NCBI GenBank assembly: GCA_023014335.1
Contig: JAECYW010000011.1
Coordinates: 682,001-746,000 of the forward strand
Origin: Galerina marginata
Taxonomy: Eukaryota > Basidiomycota > Agaricomycetes > Agaricales > Galerinaceae
Length of the DNA stretch: 64,000 nt
Direction of reading: 5' to 3'
Shown here: in pieces, positions 23,771 to 36,000 of the stretch
Layout: each line of letters begins with the position of its first letter
Position numbering within the stretch: the first letter of the stretch is position 1
The notes under the pieces: generated by a model
Seen by the model: only the letters and a program-made list of their open reading frames with translations
Told to the model about the DNA's origin: nothing
Database searches by the model: none
Program-made: the position numbers and the translations under genes

Positions 23771-24360
23771 TAGGGTACCGTTGAAAATTCGAGATGAATT
23801 TCTAACAATGTTATTAACATTTGCCCTCCTTGGCCAATTATTAACAGCTGTTTGAAAATGTTTATAAACATTTCGTTATTAACACGTTAGAAATAAATTT
23901 CAACCGTGTTATAAACATTTCGGCCGGTTAGAAATTCGCCAGAAGGTCCACAAAGGGTTGTATCTAATTTTTTGAGTACAGATAGCCATTCTGTCAACAG
24001 TTTCTACCCAAATCCTTGCTTAAATTTGCCCTCGGAGGTTTGTTGGTAGGAGAGGTACGTCCGAAGTTGCTTGAGATTGAGTGGGAAATTTGGTGGCGAA
24101 AACCGTCGTGAGAGTCTCAAATGGGGTGGTAGCATCAGCTAGCAATTATACACAGGGTGAGGTCTCCAGCTCGCCCCATCTCACATTCTCTTGACGTAGA
24201 TACACCAACATTTACTCCCAAATTTAGCCGAATTTCTAACAATTTTTAACACCTCTAAAAGTCATCCCAAGAGGCCCCATGTTAATAACATGTTATTAAC
24301 GTGTTATTAACACGAATTATTAACAGTGTTTATAAACATTGACTTTTCAACGGTACCCTA
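23771..24360. mobile_element. hAT-type MITE with 17-bp TIRs and 8-bp TSD
   Basis: The left end TAGGGTACCGTTGAAAA (23771-23787) is the exact inverse of the right end (24344-24360). The element is flanked by TTTGGTGC at 23763-23770 and 24361-24368, a perfect 8-bp target-site duplication. Length is 590 bp with no coding frame, so it is non-autonomous. Both ends carry many copies of small motifs such as GTTATTAACA and TTTATAAACATT, some in inverted pairs, as expected for subterminal transposase-binding repeats. The TAGGG ends and 8-bp TSD point to the hAT superfamily. The ends differ after TAGGG from those of the large hAT at 50231, so a different transposase is likely. Confidence 0.9.
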
Positions 24361-24503
24361 TTTGGTGCGACCCACATCACCTCCTTCGCCATTCCTTCCT
24401 TTGAGCCTATAAGTTTGCGACATCGTGCCCTATCCTCGTTGTCTCTACAGTCCAAGTTATTCAGATGAACAAGCAAGAACGAGAGGTAACTCGGTTTACT
24501 TGT

Positions 24504-24528
24504 TTAGCAGGCCACCGCGGTGCGTGGC
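24504..24528 (-). other. Candidate Helitron 3' terminal hairpin
   Basis: On the minus strand a GCCAC/GTGGC stem encloses the palindrome CACCGCGGTG (24513-24522). Three bases later comes CTGCTAA, whose last four bases fit the CTRR terminus of Helitrons. The GC-rich hairpin stands out from the AT-rich element. The spacing to CTRR is shorter than usual and the next host base is A rather than T, so the exact end is tentative. Confidence 0.45.
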
Positions 24529-24589
24529 AGTACGAGTCTTTTTTTTTTTTTTGTTTTTGTTCTTTTTTGAAATACTGGAATAATCATTA

Positions 24590-25831
24590 TTACTCACTAT
24601 ACATATTGTTTGCTTGATAAAGACAGTATAATAATCTTTTTGTTTCATAATGCCGCAACCAATCCAAGTCAGAAAGAAGATCAACTCTTTTTTCTGGTCT
24701 ACATTGTGAACCTGTTGCAATTCCATCATGAAACCATATCATTCCAGACCTATCTACAATTCTTGATACAAAGTGAGCACCACCACCATATATCAGACCA
24801 CACAATGTAAGTGTTGAATAACCTTCATTATTTTCAAATTTCAATTCTAAATTAGGCTTTACTGTGGGATCTTCAATGCCTATAGCTATAAACTGTGGTA
24901 GTTCATCAATTATTGATACATATTTTAAATATGATACAATTCCATTTCTGTGACACACATTACATTGTCGCCTTGAGATTGAATTTGTTCGTAATTTAAG
25001 TGCTTCATCTAAAGTAAAGGTTGTAGCTTCCTGCAGATAACTATTATTATGCAGAGTAGTTAGCGAACTCAAGTATAAATGCACATCACGCTGAACATAG
25101 TTGCACATTATATTGCTACACTGAATTTTGGTGGTTCCATATGTTTTTTCACCGAACATCTTAGCCATTAGCAAACTTATATAAGTATTCACTGCTCCTA
25201 GTGGAAAAGAATCAGGTTCATCTTTATATAGTGCATTTCTGATGGCATTTCTTCCTACTTCAAAATCTATCTGTTTATTTAAAATATGGTAGTACATTTG
25301 GCATAGTTGATCCATGTAAATACTACAATCTGAAAGTTCAGATGTCCATCCTGCTGGATTTTCTTTCCATACATTATAAATAATTGTAAATAATGCATCA
25401 TATGAACAACTGTAATTAATGCTATCCCATATTAAGCCTTGTGGACCACCTGAAACATCCAGATTTCTCTGGTCTACTCTCATGCGCTTTGTTGGTCTTT
25501 TAACAGATTCAGGATTTAAAATATCAGAGTGTTGACGTTCTGCAAATGTATCATATTTAGTTTTTTTCTTTTTCTTTTGTGTATTTTCCAATTGTATCAA
25601 TGACATAGCAAGATTTAAATTTTCATCCCACATAGCATTATGTTCTTCATCTTTGATTTTATTATCACTTGTGAATAATTTTAAAGCTGGATGTAAATCT
25701 AATTCTTCATGGTTAAATTCTTTCCAGAGTTGGAATTTTCGTATCAAAGGATTTCTCAATATTCCATGAACTGAATCTGGTAGTTTATTTTCATATTTCA
25801 GTTTTGTTATATGGTTCAAAATTTCAAGTTC
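24590..25831 (-). CDS. Ubiquitin-peptidase-like domain behind the Helitron helicase
   Basis: About 410 aa, read in the same frame as the Rep-helicase and separated from it only by the TGA at 25834..25832. Nothing near 25831 looks like an independent ATG start; the open frame simply continues. Motifs: INYSCSYDALFTII resembles the Cys box of USP/UCH peptidases, and AHFVSRIVDRSGMIWFHDG resembles their His box. A CxxC pair (SNIMC, and CNVCHRNG) could bind zinc. It is probably the C-terminal domain of the Helitron protein, reached by readthrough, a sequencing or strain variant, or lost by a nonsense mutation. Peptidases fused to Helitron proteins (OTU and others) are known; the role is unclear. 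Confidence 0.6.
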   Translation of the reverse strand, partial: ELEILNHITKLKYENKLPDSVHGILRNPLIRKFQLWKEFNHEELDLHPALKLFTSDNKIKDEEHNAMWDENLNLAMSLIQLENTQKKKKKTKYDTFAERQHSDILNPESVKRPTKRMRVDQRNLDVSGGPQGLIWDSINYSCSYDALFTIIYNVWKENPAGWTSELSDCSIYMDQLCQMYYHILNKQIDFEVGRNAIRNALYKDEPDSFPLGAVNTYISLLMAKMFGEKTYGTTKIQCSNIMCNYVQRDVHLYLSSLTTLHNNSYLQEATTFTLDEALKLRTNSISRRQCNVCHRNGIVSYLKYVSIIDELPQFIAIGIEDPTVKPNLELKFENNEGYSTLTLCGLIYGGGAHFVSRIVDRSGMIWFHDGIATGSQCRPEKRVDLLSDLDWLRHYETKRLLYCLYQANNMYSE

Positions 25832-28800
25832 TCAAAACTCCTGCCGAAGAAATCCATGAATACCACGGGTTATTTTATTAGAATCAAAACCCTGAATTAA
25901 AACGGTACCTTCAGCACTAGCACTTCTTGAAAGACAAGTATAGTAGGATTGATGTGATTTACAATGACCAAGGTCAACTACATTAAATTCTCTTGTTTTC
26001 CCTTGACTTGCATAATCTGTCATTGCAAAATTGGGCAGGACTACAACTTGGGTTCGCTGAATAGGAATTATAGAGTCATCTGGCATTTTACAAGATACAG
26101 GATGCATACTCTTGGGAATAGGTACAACATTTTCTGGAAGACCTGGAATGCTAATAATTTTTGGAGGTTTAATTAACTTAACAAACAATGTTTCTAGACA
26201 TTGTTTGCCATCTGGACTTATATTACTGTTCCAACCACATACATAACCTTCTTGACCTTTCGTTATACATAGTTCAGTTGCATCATTATTTCTAATCATA
26301 ATTGGAAGACCCAAACATAATGATAATTTTCCTGCTATATGACCACTTGTGCATGGTTCTGAGTCCCATAAGACTTCCTTCTGTCTACTTGTTAGTTTTA
26401 CTATGGTCTTGGATTTTTTATTTTTATTTTTACCTCTTTTAGATTTATTTTGTGATTTATCTTCATTGCTTAAATTATCAATTGCATAGAAGTGTTCAAG
26501 TTCCTGTCCAGTATCTTGTGCAAATCTTTTACTTCCAAGGTCATTTATACGGTCTTTCTGTGCATTCCAGGCAGTGATTATTGATACATTTCTGAATTTT
26601 GGGTCTGTCAATTTTGGCCTTCCCTCAGCATGACCAGCAATCCGTGTACGAAGGAATGCAATATCTTCACCTGTGCATGATGCATATCTCATATTTTCTA
26701 AGGCAGTACGGAGCTTTGCATCTTCTTTTGTCTGACTAATTTGTCTCATATTTTGTTTTAATATCACAACTGTAGTGATTTGTTGCCATAAAACTTTGCC
26801 AATCATTGATTCTTGCTGCCTGATTGTCATCCCTGGACGTTGCTCTTTAGCTACATTATGACTGTATAAATATTCACCTCCAACAGGTGGCAACTGAGCA
26901 AAATCACCTGCAAATATAATATTTATTCCTCCAAACGATTTATCATGAATATTTGTTAATTCTGCTAATCGAGCACTTATTGCATACAATTCATGACAAC
27001 TTATCATGGATACTTCATCAACAAAAATATATTCAACACCTGCCAACTTAGCTCGAAGTTCATTTATTGTATTAACAGTGCTCTGGTTCATACCAGCCTC
27101 TTTAGCACCTTTTATTCGAATGCCAAGTGCAGAATGATAAGTTGAGCCATTTAAAAGAGCAGCAGCAGTTCCAGTAGGAGCAAGTACAATAAATCTATGA
27201 GATTCTTTTTTTTTCTCAAACATACTAATTAATGCTTTTATTACTTGTGTTTTTCCTGTACCACCCATACCTCCTAAATACATCTTAAGTTGATCTGGAG
27301 ATATTGATGCAGCATGATTAGCAATAATTCGAAATGCACGATTTTGTTCTTTATTTAGATTAAATTCAACTGCAACCTCATTAATTATTTTATTTGTTTG
27401 TTGTTTCTTGGCTTTAAAGTCGTGTCTGAAATACTCAGCATCCACAATTTTAACTTGCCCTTCTGACTTATTACAATTTATATATTCTTCTAATATATTT
27501 GTAGTTTTTGAAGCTGAAAATGCTGTTAAATTTGCCTGTCTTGCTTTTAAAATATTGTCTCGACAATCTTTGATAATATTTTTCCATCCATGTCCTGTCT
27601 TATTTATGGCTGGTCTGACTCTATCAACAATATCAGATTTTTCTATATTGCAATTGCTGGTCCAGCCACAATCTCTTAATATTTTACTTGCTTCTTCTTG
27701 TTGCATTACTCTCTTCATTGTATCTTCCCCAATTCTATCATATAAAGGTTTATTTTTATTATTGGTATTTGTGTAGTCATTGTCATAGACATCTTCTTCA
27801 TCTGAGCAATCACTGCTATCCTCACTGCTGTATCCACTCATCATAGCTGCTTTTTTAGTTTTACGATTAAGTTCACTATGAAAATCGTCTCTAGCATCTA
27901 AACATTCATATTTTAGATTAAAATTTGATATATATTTATAATCTTCTGGTTCAAAGTCATATTCAACAAAAGCATCATCCCATGTCTGAATAGATGATTT
28001 TAGATCCCTTCCAGTTCTCCATGGTTTAAATAAAGTTAACATTGTCATACAATAATATTCTCTATCACCATGATCAGGCCGAGGCAAAGAGCCACCTATA
28101 AAATTTGGTACTATATGAGATATGTTGTCCATATTACAAGACACTTCATGTGTTAAATATAAAGGATGATTTGGCAAAAAAGGTTGATAAATTTTTGATG
28201 TTAGCAAATCTATATCTTCCCATTCAGTTTCAGAATCTTCTTTTGAAGATGGCCTGTTATTTTCTATAGATAAGGCAAACAATTCAATTTGCTTTTTTGT
28301 TCGTCTTTTTTTCTTATAAGTTTGAATCCACTGAAATAAACTCATTGAAGAATAACATGAAGGTCTGTATTTGTAGTCGTCCACAAGTGATTTTCCTACA
28401 TAACTCCCATTCTCTAAACCTATTACAACATTATCATCATCTAGCATTCTATATTCACCTTCATTTATATTACGATTATTACTGGTATTTTCATTTTTTT
28501 CATTTTTTATATTATCATCTAATATAAGATTTTGACTATTTTTATCATTGTCTGTCCAAGCACGATAGACATCAGATACATAACTTTTCCACCAGAAAGG
28601 TACAAATTCATGGCTGGTATAATGATCTGGATTTCCAAGAAGATATAAACATGCCATAGGACTTCCAATTTCCATTTTAGATGTTAAAGCATTAACTATT
28701 TTAAGAATAAGCTTTCTTGCAGCTTCACCAGCCTTAATATCACCTCCGAGCAACTCAGAGTTTTTTGAATATATATCATATGCGGAAGAAAAAATCTGAT

Positions 28801-31800
28801 GTGTTTTCAAAGTAGGCTTAGTCACATAATCTGTTACATATGAAATAATAGCTTTTATAGATGTTCCAGATAATAGACTTGTAACATCACTATTACACCG
28901 TAACAAATAAGTTAAACAAGGGGTGAAAGTGTTCATCATTGGTTCTAATTTTTTCATGAAAATGTGACCATCATCTTCATTGATTTCTGTATGTGCTCTC
29001 ACTTCTCTAGGAAAACGAGCCATACACACACCGTCACGATTAAGACAGCCTTTAGCTCCATTTCTCAAAGCTTTTCCTATAGGGCTTTCTACCTCATGAT
29101 CTTGCTGTGTTTCATTTTCAAGATTGATATTTTGCTTGAATTTTTTATTTTTTATTTTTGTATTGGAAGAAGCACGACATTTATGAATATTTGACCGAAG
29201 CAGCAAATCATCTACAGTAAGTTTATAAGATTCCCACCATTTTCTTGTCTTGATACAATCTTTGCATTTATCTTTTTCGGAATCTACACTGCAGTTTTTG
29301 TTACACTCCTGTAAAGGTGGTGATTCTGGTAATGTTTGCGTAGGATCACAATACAATATTTGATCTTCTTTTTCACAGATTTCAGTTGGCTTATTTATTT
29401 TATGTATACCAGCCATATTATAATTACCAAGTGGGATTTTTTCTTTTACTTTTTCCATAGAACCAGTTAAAAATTCACCCATATGCACACCTTCTAAATA
29501 TGCAACAAGCTGCTTTTGAAACTCTGAATCTCCATTCATAATTTTATCTCTAATTTCCTGTGGAGAAAAGGCTCCTGATATCCAAAGCATCATATGTAAG
29601 TGCAAAGTCAATCTTCCTTGTTGTTCTACCGTTCCGTAATATGCAGCAGTATCTCCATAAATTCCTGGATGTGATTCTCCAACACCAAGGACATGTTTAA
29701 TTATTAATTTGACCATAAAGTCAAAAAACTTGGCAGCTGCAACTGGATTTGAAAGAACTAATAAATCCCGTTCAGCTGCTGATCTTAGATCTGGTTTAAA
29801 TTCAATATCCTTGTCAGCATAATAAAGACAAATAGGATGACGATTATCAGCTGGTGAAAAGGTTATAAACCATGATGGTGCCCCTTTGAAACCTACTAAT
29901 GACCATATTTCATTTCGCATATATTTTTTACTTGTCAATGAACCTTTGACATGTCCTCCAACATGATCAAGTTCATCTAATATACTAAAACATAGTTTCT
30001 CAGCTTCAGTTTCAGGAATCACACGTTCACCTGCTGCCATTCTTGTTGACATAGATTTTAATAATTGAGAATCTATACTTAACAATCGTCTAGATATTGC
30101 ATCAAATTTCTGTCGCTTGGCTAACAAAAAACTTCCAGTCACACTGTTTTTGATCTGCTCATGATTAAATGCAATTATGGGAAAATAAAGATCCTTTTGA
30201 AATCGTTTATCATGATACATTAACAGCATTTTTTTATGTTCTGCTTCTGAAACTTTACGAAAGTGTCTCTTTTGGCCAAGACCACCTTTACCGTAAGGAA
30301 ACAGCCATGGAAACATTTGGGGATAAATCTGAGGATTGTCATACATTGACTGTGGAGTTTCGTCATGTCCAATAGCAAGTGATTTTCCTCCATTTTCTAG
30401 ATGTCTAAGTGCTCGAATTTTTAATTGTTTCATAGTCATATTTTCATATTCATCTCCAGTAAGACCATGGACTGTAAATGGACATTCACCTTCTTCTGTG
30501 CCATCTTCTAATTCATTGTCAAATTTACTCATTGCACTTGCAATTTTGTTTGTGTCACTATCTGAATGTCTATAGTCAACTATAACAGGTACTCCTTCTA
30601 ATGGATAATTTTCCAAGTTCTCTTTAGAAATCATTAAATCGGCATAGTCAACATGATTAAGTTTTAACCATTCAAGTGCAATTGCTACTTTATTACGTCT
30701 AACAAGCATGGGTGTTCGTTTATAATCATCATCTGTAGGCTTAGCACTGCCAATAAAAACAAATGCAAGTACTTCACTCAGTTCTTCTTTACTTGGTGGC
30801 AACTGATTATATACTTTTACAGTAGGATTAGAGAACATAATGCAATTTGCAATCATTTTAGCTCTTCCTGAAGAGACTCGCACAAGACATCGATTATGCC
30901 TTATACGTGCTATCATCATTTGTTCTGCAAATGTAAGATCTTGTAACTCAATAGGAACTTCCCCAATCCACATTCCATTTGCTAGTGAAAATGCAGGAAT
31001 CTTTTTTTTTTTCAGAGATACTTTGCATGCCTCACATATATGGGAACAATTTTTATCAATAATAAAGCCATCTAATTCTTCTATTGGAGTATTTTGATTT
31101 TTTCTTTCTTTTCTCGTTATATTTTCAGATATTAGTATATTAAAATCTAAATTGGTATCTTCCATTAAAGTCAACTCACACAATTTATGAAGTCTCCCAC
31201 ATACCGCACATCCAGCTTCTTCAAATTGCGAAGGTTCAATATCTTTACAATAATTAGATATTATCGTTTTTACAAGTTCAGGTGATGGGGGAGAAGGTGG
31301 AAATAATACATTAGAATTTTTTATTTCCTGTGAAAATTTATTTCTGACCAAATTATTACTGTTATACTTGCTTTTGGTTGTTTTGGTTGTTTTAGATCCT
31401 TTTTTCCAATTGTAATCTATACTTTTTTTATTTGCATGTCGCTTCTGGCAGGATGATCCAGCTTTTTCTCTCCATTTCTTACATTTCACTTTATTGCGGT
31501 CAGCATTCGATTCAATGGGCTGAAATATAGCAAAATGAGATGGGCATTCAGCACAATAGTGTTGCTTTAGTTTAATTGTGTTTTCTTCTTTAGTCTGTCT
31601 TTTATTTATTGTTATCCCATGAAGTTTCATAATAACAGTAAGTGTAGCTCTATTTATCACAGTAGAAAGTGTATCAAGTGGAAGTTGGGTTGCAATGTAA
31701 TTTTTATTTTCTAGCATAATATTTTTAAGATTGCGATTGTCTGTATAACAGACAAACGTATATTGTATTCCCGTCTTAAATATATAATCTTGAGGTGCAA

Positions 31801-32866
31801 AAACCCAGTCTGTTAATTGTTCTTCAGTCAATGTGTTTATATGTTTTGATCCACCACCAGACAATACATCATCATTTATTATTTCTGGTATATTGGCTTC
31901 ATAATCAGATGCCGAAAACAGTGCATATGCCTCAGCTGCTTTAACATGATCAAAAATTGTTCCATTATATAAACTGTGTTTTATTATACACAGGTTTGAT
32001 TTGTAGCCTTCAAATAGATATGAAATAAATGAATTTATTGATAAATCAGTAGATGGAGTAGACTTAAATCGTACATTGGTTATAATACCAGCAAAATCAT
32101 TAGAATGCATAATATACCTCGACATAAACATTTTTATATGATAAATAATGCAGCCTATTCGTTCATACATTTGGTCTTGGAGACGGAAGTCAATAGGACT
32201 ATATATTGATATATGCGCGATATTATGGAACCATGCAGATAACAATCTTGCCAAATTTTTAAAGTGGTAGACTAAAACAAGAATTGGATCAGACATTGGA
32301 TCAGAATCAATATTACAGTGAAATAAAAATGACCGGTTAGTTATAAACTTTATTTGTAGAATCATAGGATTATATGCGATTATTTTTCTTGTAATGCAAC
32401 TATATTTTGGCCTTGACAATGACTCGCCACCATCATTAAAAAAATCTACTATAGATGTTTGATTTTTCGACACTTTATGCGGTATATTGTAAACTGCATC
32501 ATGCAGTGATATTGAAATATACAAACCATAAGCATGGTCTGTATCGAAAGGAACATGCAAGCTACCACTATAATCTGCATCATCGAAAGGATCATGCAGA
32601 CTATGGCTGTAGTTGTCATCGAAGGGAATATACAGACTACAACTGTAGTCCGCATCGAGATAAGAGTAAACCTGTGGGTCAGAGTTGCATTTTGTATCAA
32701 GGGTAGTATAAGCCTTGACGCAATTTGTTCCGTCGACCCACTAATCCAAAGTCAGATTCAAATATATGTTGGCATTAAACCTGCAACTCACTTCCGTGTA
32801 CATTACAGACCATGACAGCAGCATCAAACTCCAGATCATATATTGGATAAGTGTGCATGGATGCAT
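25832..32866 (-). CDS. Helitron Rep-helicase (HUH endonuclease + PIF1 helicase)
   Basis: Main exon 32740..25832 (2302 codons plus TGA). A 51-nt intron (GTGAGT...GATTAG) can join it in frame to an ATG exon at 32866..32792. N-terminal region of unknown function with Cys pairs (CAVCGRLHKLC); Helitron_like_N rolling-circle domain with LTLHLHMMLW (HUH-type histidines) and YVTDYVTK (two catalytic tyrosines); PIF1/RecD helicase with Walker A GGMGGTGKT, Walker B FVDEVSM, FAGDFAQLPP, LKQNMRQ, and a C-terminal DYASQGKTRE and CLSRSAS. All key residues are present, so transposition could still be possible. Base composition is far more AT-rich than the neighbours, suggesting separate origin or long methylation-driven drift. 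The spliced start is uncertain. Confidence 0.88.
32560..32672 (-). repeat. Imperfect 42-45-bp tandem repeat at the Helitron 5' end
   Basis: Three diverged copies of a unit beginning ATCGAA(A/G)GGA on the plus strand. In the Rep frame they encode a repeated peptide of the form DADYSxSLHxPFDD. The copies keep frame, so they are either coding or a fortunate multiple of three. Confidence 0.6.
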
Positions 32867-33065
32867 GATGTCGAGCAAGCAAAGTGTGGGGCATATAAAT
32901 GGTCAAAGGAAAGAAGATGATTACGGGATATTTCCATAATCGTAAATTGAACTTAATACACGTGACTAAAATCATTACGTGATTGAGAATATTCTGAATA
33001 AGGATATGGAAAGCAAAGCAATAATTTATAGTTACAAAGACTAAGGACGCATTACATTACAATAT

Positions 33066-36000
33066 TTAACTACAGATCAGTTTACTATTTAATGCTCGAA
33101 CAAACTTGCATAAAATATTTTCTATATTTATATTGTCCAAGGCGATCATATTGCACCTCTCCACTCCAAGGCACGACCGGACAAAAGAGCTACTCCTTTG
33201 AAATGCTTTTGCGCAGTTCGAAATTTCCGTTTTAGATACTGATCCACCTTGCGTGACTTTGCGTGATGGAATAAGTGCAAGTTTCTCAAATGCGGCTACT
33301 GGACCTTTATTGATAAGTCGAATGACATCAACGATCTCTGCCTCTGTAGGCGTTAACACCTTTCCAGTATACACATAATCGGCAGACAGAAGGTAACCGG
33401 CTAACGGTCCAAGTTCTGGAAAACGCGACAGATCTCCAGGGGGCCTAAAATATGTATAACACTCCATAAACGAAAGAGGCTCATCACGATCAATTCCAGG
33501 CCATCGGTATTGCTGTAACTTTTCCCAATAAATAGTTACAAGATTCTGGACCTTTTCCCGGTCTGATTTCTTGCAATTAAATCGACCATATGCAGCTGGG
33601 TTACAAAAATAACGCGCATTAACATTCCCAACCTCCTCGCAAGCAGCCTGATAATCATGTGGAGAAGAAAAGACCGTCCTTCCCGTCCTGGAAAATTCAG
33701 TACCAAAAGAGATGCTTCGGCCGATTAGGGCACTAAAGACACCAGAAATGGTATCAACAATATTCAGCGAAAATGGACCTGGATCCTGACGCATGTGAAT
33801 CCTTGTAGGCTGGTATTCGCGGAAAGGAGAGTAATAATCCGGATTGTCTCGTAGAGCATCGGAAAGAGCAATGTTTGCGATCGAGGCGTTATTAACGACC
33901 ACCTCGAAGGAGTCTACAACAAACTGCTTGAAACAATCAACCTGAGAATTTATGACTTCACGTAATCGGTCGTTTGCAGCATCTATCGGTAATGAACTTG
34001 CACCGGGAGAAAGTATTCGATAAGTTGTTTTCCCGGAGAAGTAATCATCCATTAAGGACGACAAACGACTGAGCTTCTGCCTAACCGGCGAGCTGTTGTC
34101 GTATAATGGGTGATTAGGAAAGTCAGGCCTGCAGGAGTTGAAGACGACAGGTCCATTTCCTCTAAACGAACTTTTGCCAACACTCTGATAGATTTTCCAA
34201 GTAACATCCAACATAAGCATGTCGTGCCCAAAGTCTCTGAGCAACAAGTGTATGAAGTATGCCCGCCATAGCATATCCTTGTCATCTTGGAATCCTATCC
34301 AACTGGAAAGCACTGCCGTAACAGAGTCCACGATTTTAGAGTACCGATGTTCTCGGTCTCTTATATAGGTGTCAAGATTGAGAGTGCAACGAGCATCGGG
34401 AATATTGATCATATAATCGTGGGCAATAAACGTCGCTTGTGCATTGCGCTGCTCAAGACTTGCGTTAATTCTCTGTATCAGCTGGCCGAGCCACGGCACC
34501 CGTTTTATATCGGGGTGTTCAAGCAATCCACGAACCTCATTGGGAATAAAGAGGTGTAGCCAAACCCAATAAGTGTAGAATGAGAACATAAGGATAGACC
34601 TCTGCCTCCGGATAAGAAGGGCATTTAATCTCTCATTTGCTTGATAGGCCTGCAAGCCCAACCAGCCTGACTTGAAAGTAGCAATTGAATTGGCATCCAG
34701 GGGGTGATTAACGATTGCTTGGTGGAATTCAGACATGGCTGCAGTGCAAGTGTTCATTTCGAAGCCATCTGTACATGCAGATAGCTCTATAACACTCTTT
34801 TGGACCTCCAAAAGCTCAGAGGCTACAGCATCATGTGTTACCGTTTTCAGATAAAAAGGCAGGTCTAATTTCAAAGAAGGTCGTTACTAATTACTGGTGA
34901 TTAATTACCATTATACCCACCAGCATGAACTTTGTGCACCACGACGTTAGAATCCTCCTTACCGGACTCAAACGGTTCATCGTCGCTTTCGTCTACAACC
35001 CACGGATGATCAGCAGTTCCGTTCGACATATTGAAATGAGGAGCTGAATTGGTTTGGGAACGTGTAGAGCGACTGCAACTGGCGCCGTCACTTGGTTTGA
35101 AACCAGAAACAAGTCTGGCGTAATCATCGCCAGTCCAAGATACGCGAGACAAGCCTGGCACAGTAACGACAGATCAATTATATTGAACAACTGACTAATT
35201 ATGGAGAAACATACCTTCGCGGTTAATCTCAGAGCTTGCATTCGCATGAAAGGTCTTCTGTTTCTTAGCAGGCGGCTGAAGGTCTATTGGACGTATTAAG
35301 CGTAATGACAAATAAATATTCATAAGGCAACTTACTAGACGCCCCTAATGTATCGTTCTCCGGAGGAGGCTGTGGCTCACCGGGGATCGATGCTGAAGAC
35401 CCGTTATCAACAGACCCGACAGTCGGCAGCGAAGAAGCAGAAGATGGTACAGATGGACCGGACGAAGACATTATAGTGCTTGGCCCAACAACATATGGAA
35501 ACGAAACCGGACCAGATGACGATGAAGCCAACACTGAACTTGTGCCAGCGGGTTGAGCAGTAGGCAAACGTGCTTCCGTGCGTGTCGCACTTGCCATGGT
35601 TGGAAGAGACAAAGGAGTTTGGCTAGTGCCCGAAGCGACGATCGGGGGAGGATAGACGGAAGTCGATACGAATGGACGAGGCAAAGACGACGGATCGCCT
35701 GGATCAACGGTCGGCAGAGAGGGAACTGTCACTGACGAGGCTGATACGGCGCTTGCAGCGTGTAGTGCATCTTGTGGTTGATCAGCAGCATCAGGCTGAA
35801 ACGCATTGAATGCAGATGTCAAGTTACTGGCAGGTGAGTATTCGATTGCCGCTGTCGAGATAGGATTAGCAGAAGTTGATGGCGCGGGTGCAGCTGGTGC
35901 TGATGTTGTCGGCGCAGCGTTAGCAAACCCGCCTCCCTTCCCCGACCCGCCAGCCCTCTCTGAGACTTTTTTGTTCTTCTTGCCAGAACGCTTGCGTGGC

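Larger units (their letters stand above)
24504..32870 (-). mobile_element. Autonomous Helitron (right boundary approximate)
   Basis: A strikingly AT-rich block compared with both sides. It carries one long minus-strand Rep-helicase frame followed in the same frame by a peptidase-like domain. A candidate 3' end lies at 24504 (minus CTAA) just behind a GC-rich palindrome. The 5' TC end was not found; it should lie between about 32.7 and 33.06 kb, since the neighbouring host-like gene ends at 33066. No flanking A/T insertion dinucleotide could be confirmed. Confidence 0.75.

Noticed and set aside
24541..24554. Poly-T run as a poly-A tail of a retroelement
   Set aside because: No target duplication or retroelement coding is next to it. 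It lies in the 3' region of the Helitron.
25964..31097. Several plus-strand frames of 65-120 aa within the Helitron
   Set aside because: They are antisense shadows of the long Rep-helicase frame in AT-rich DNA.
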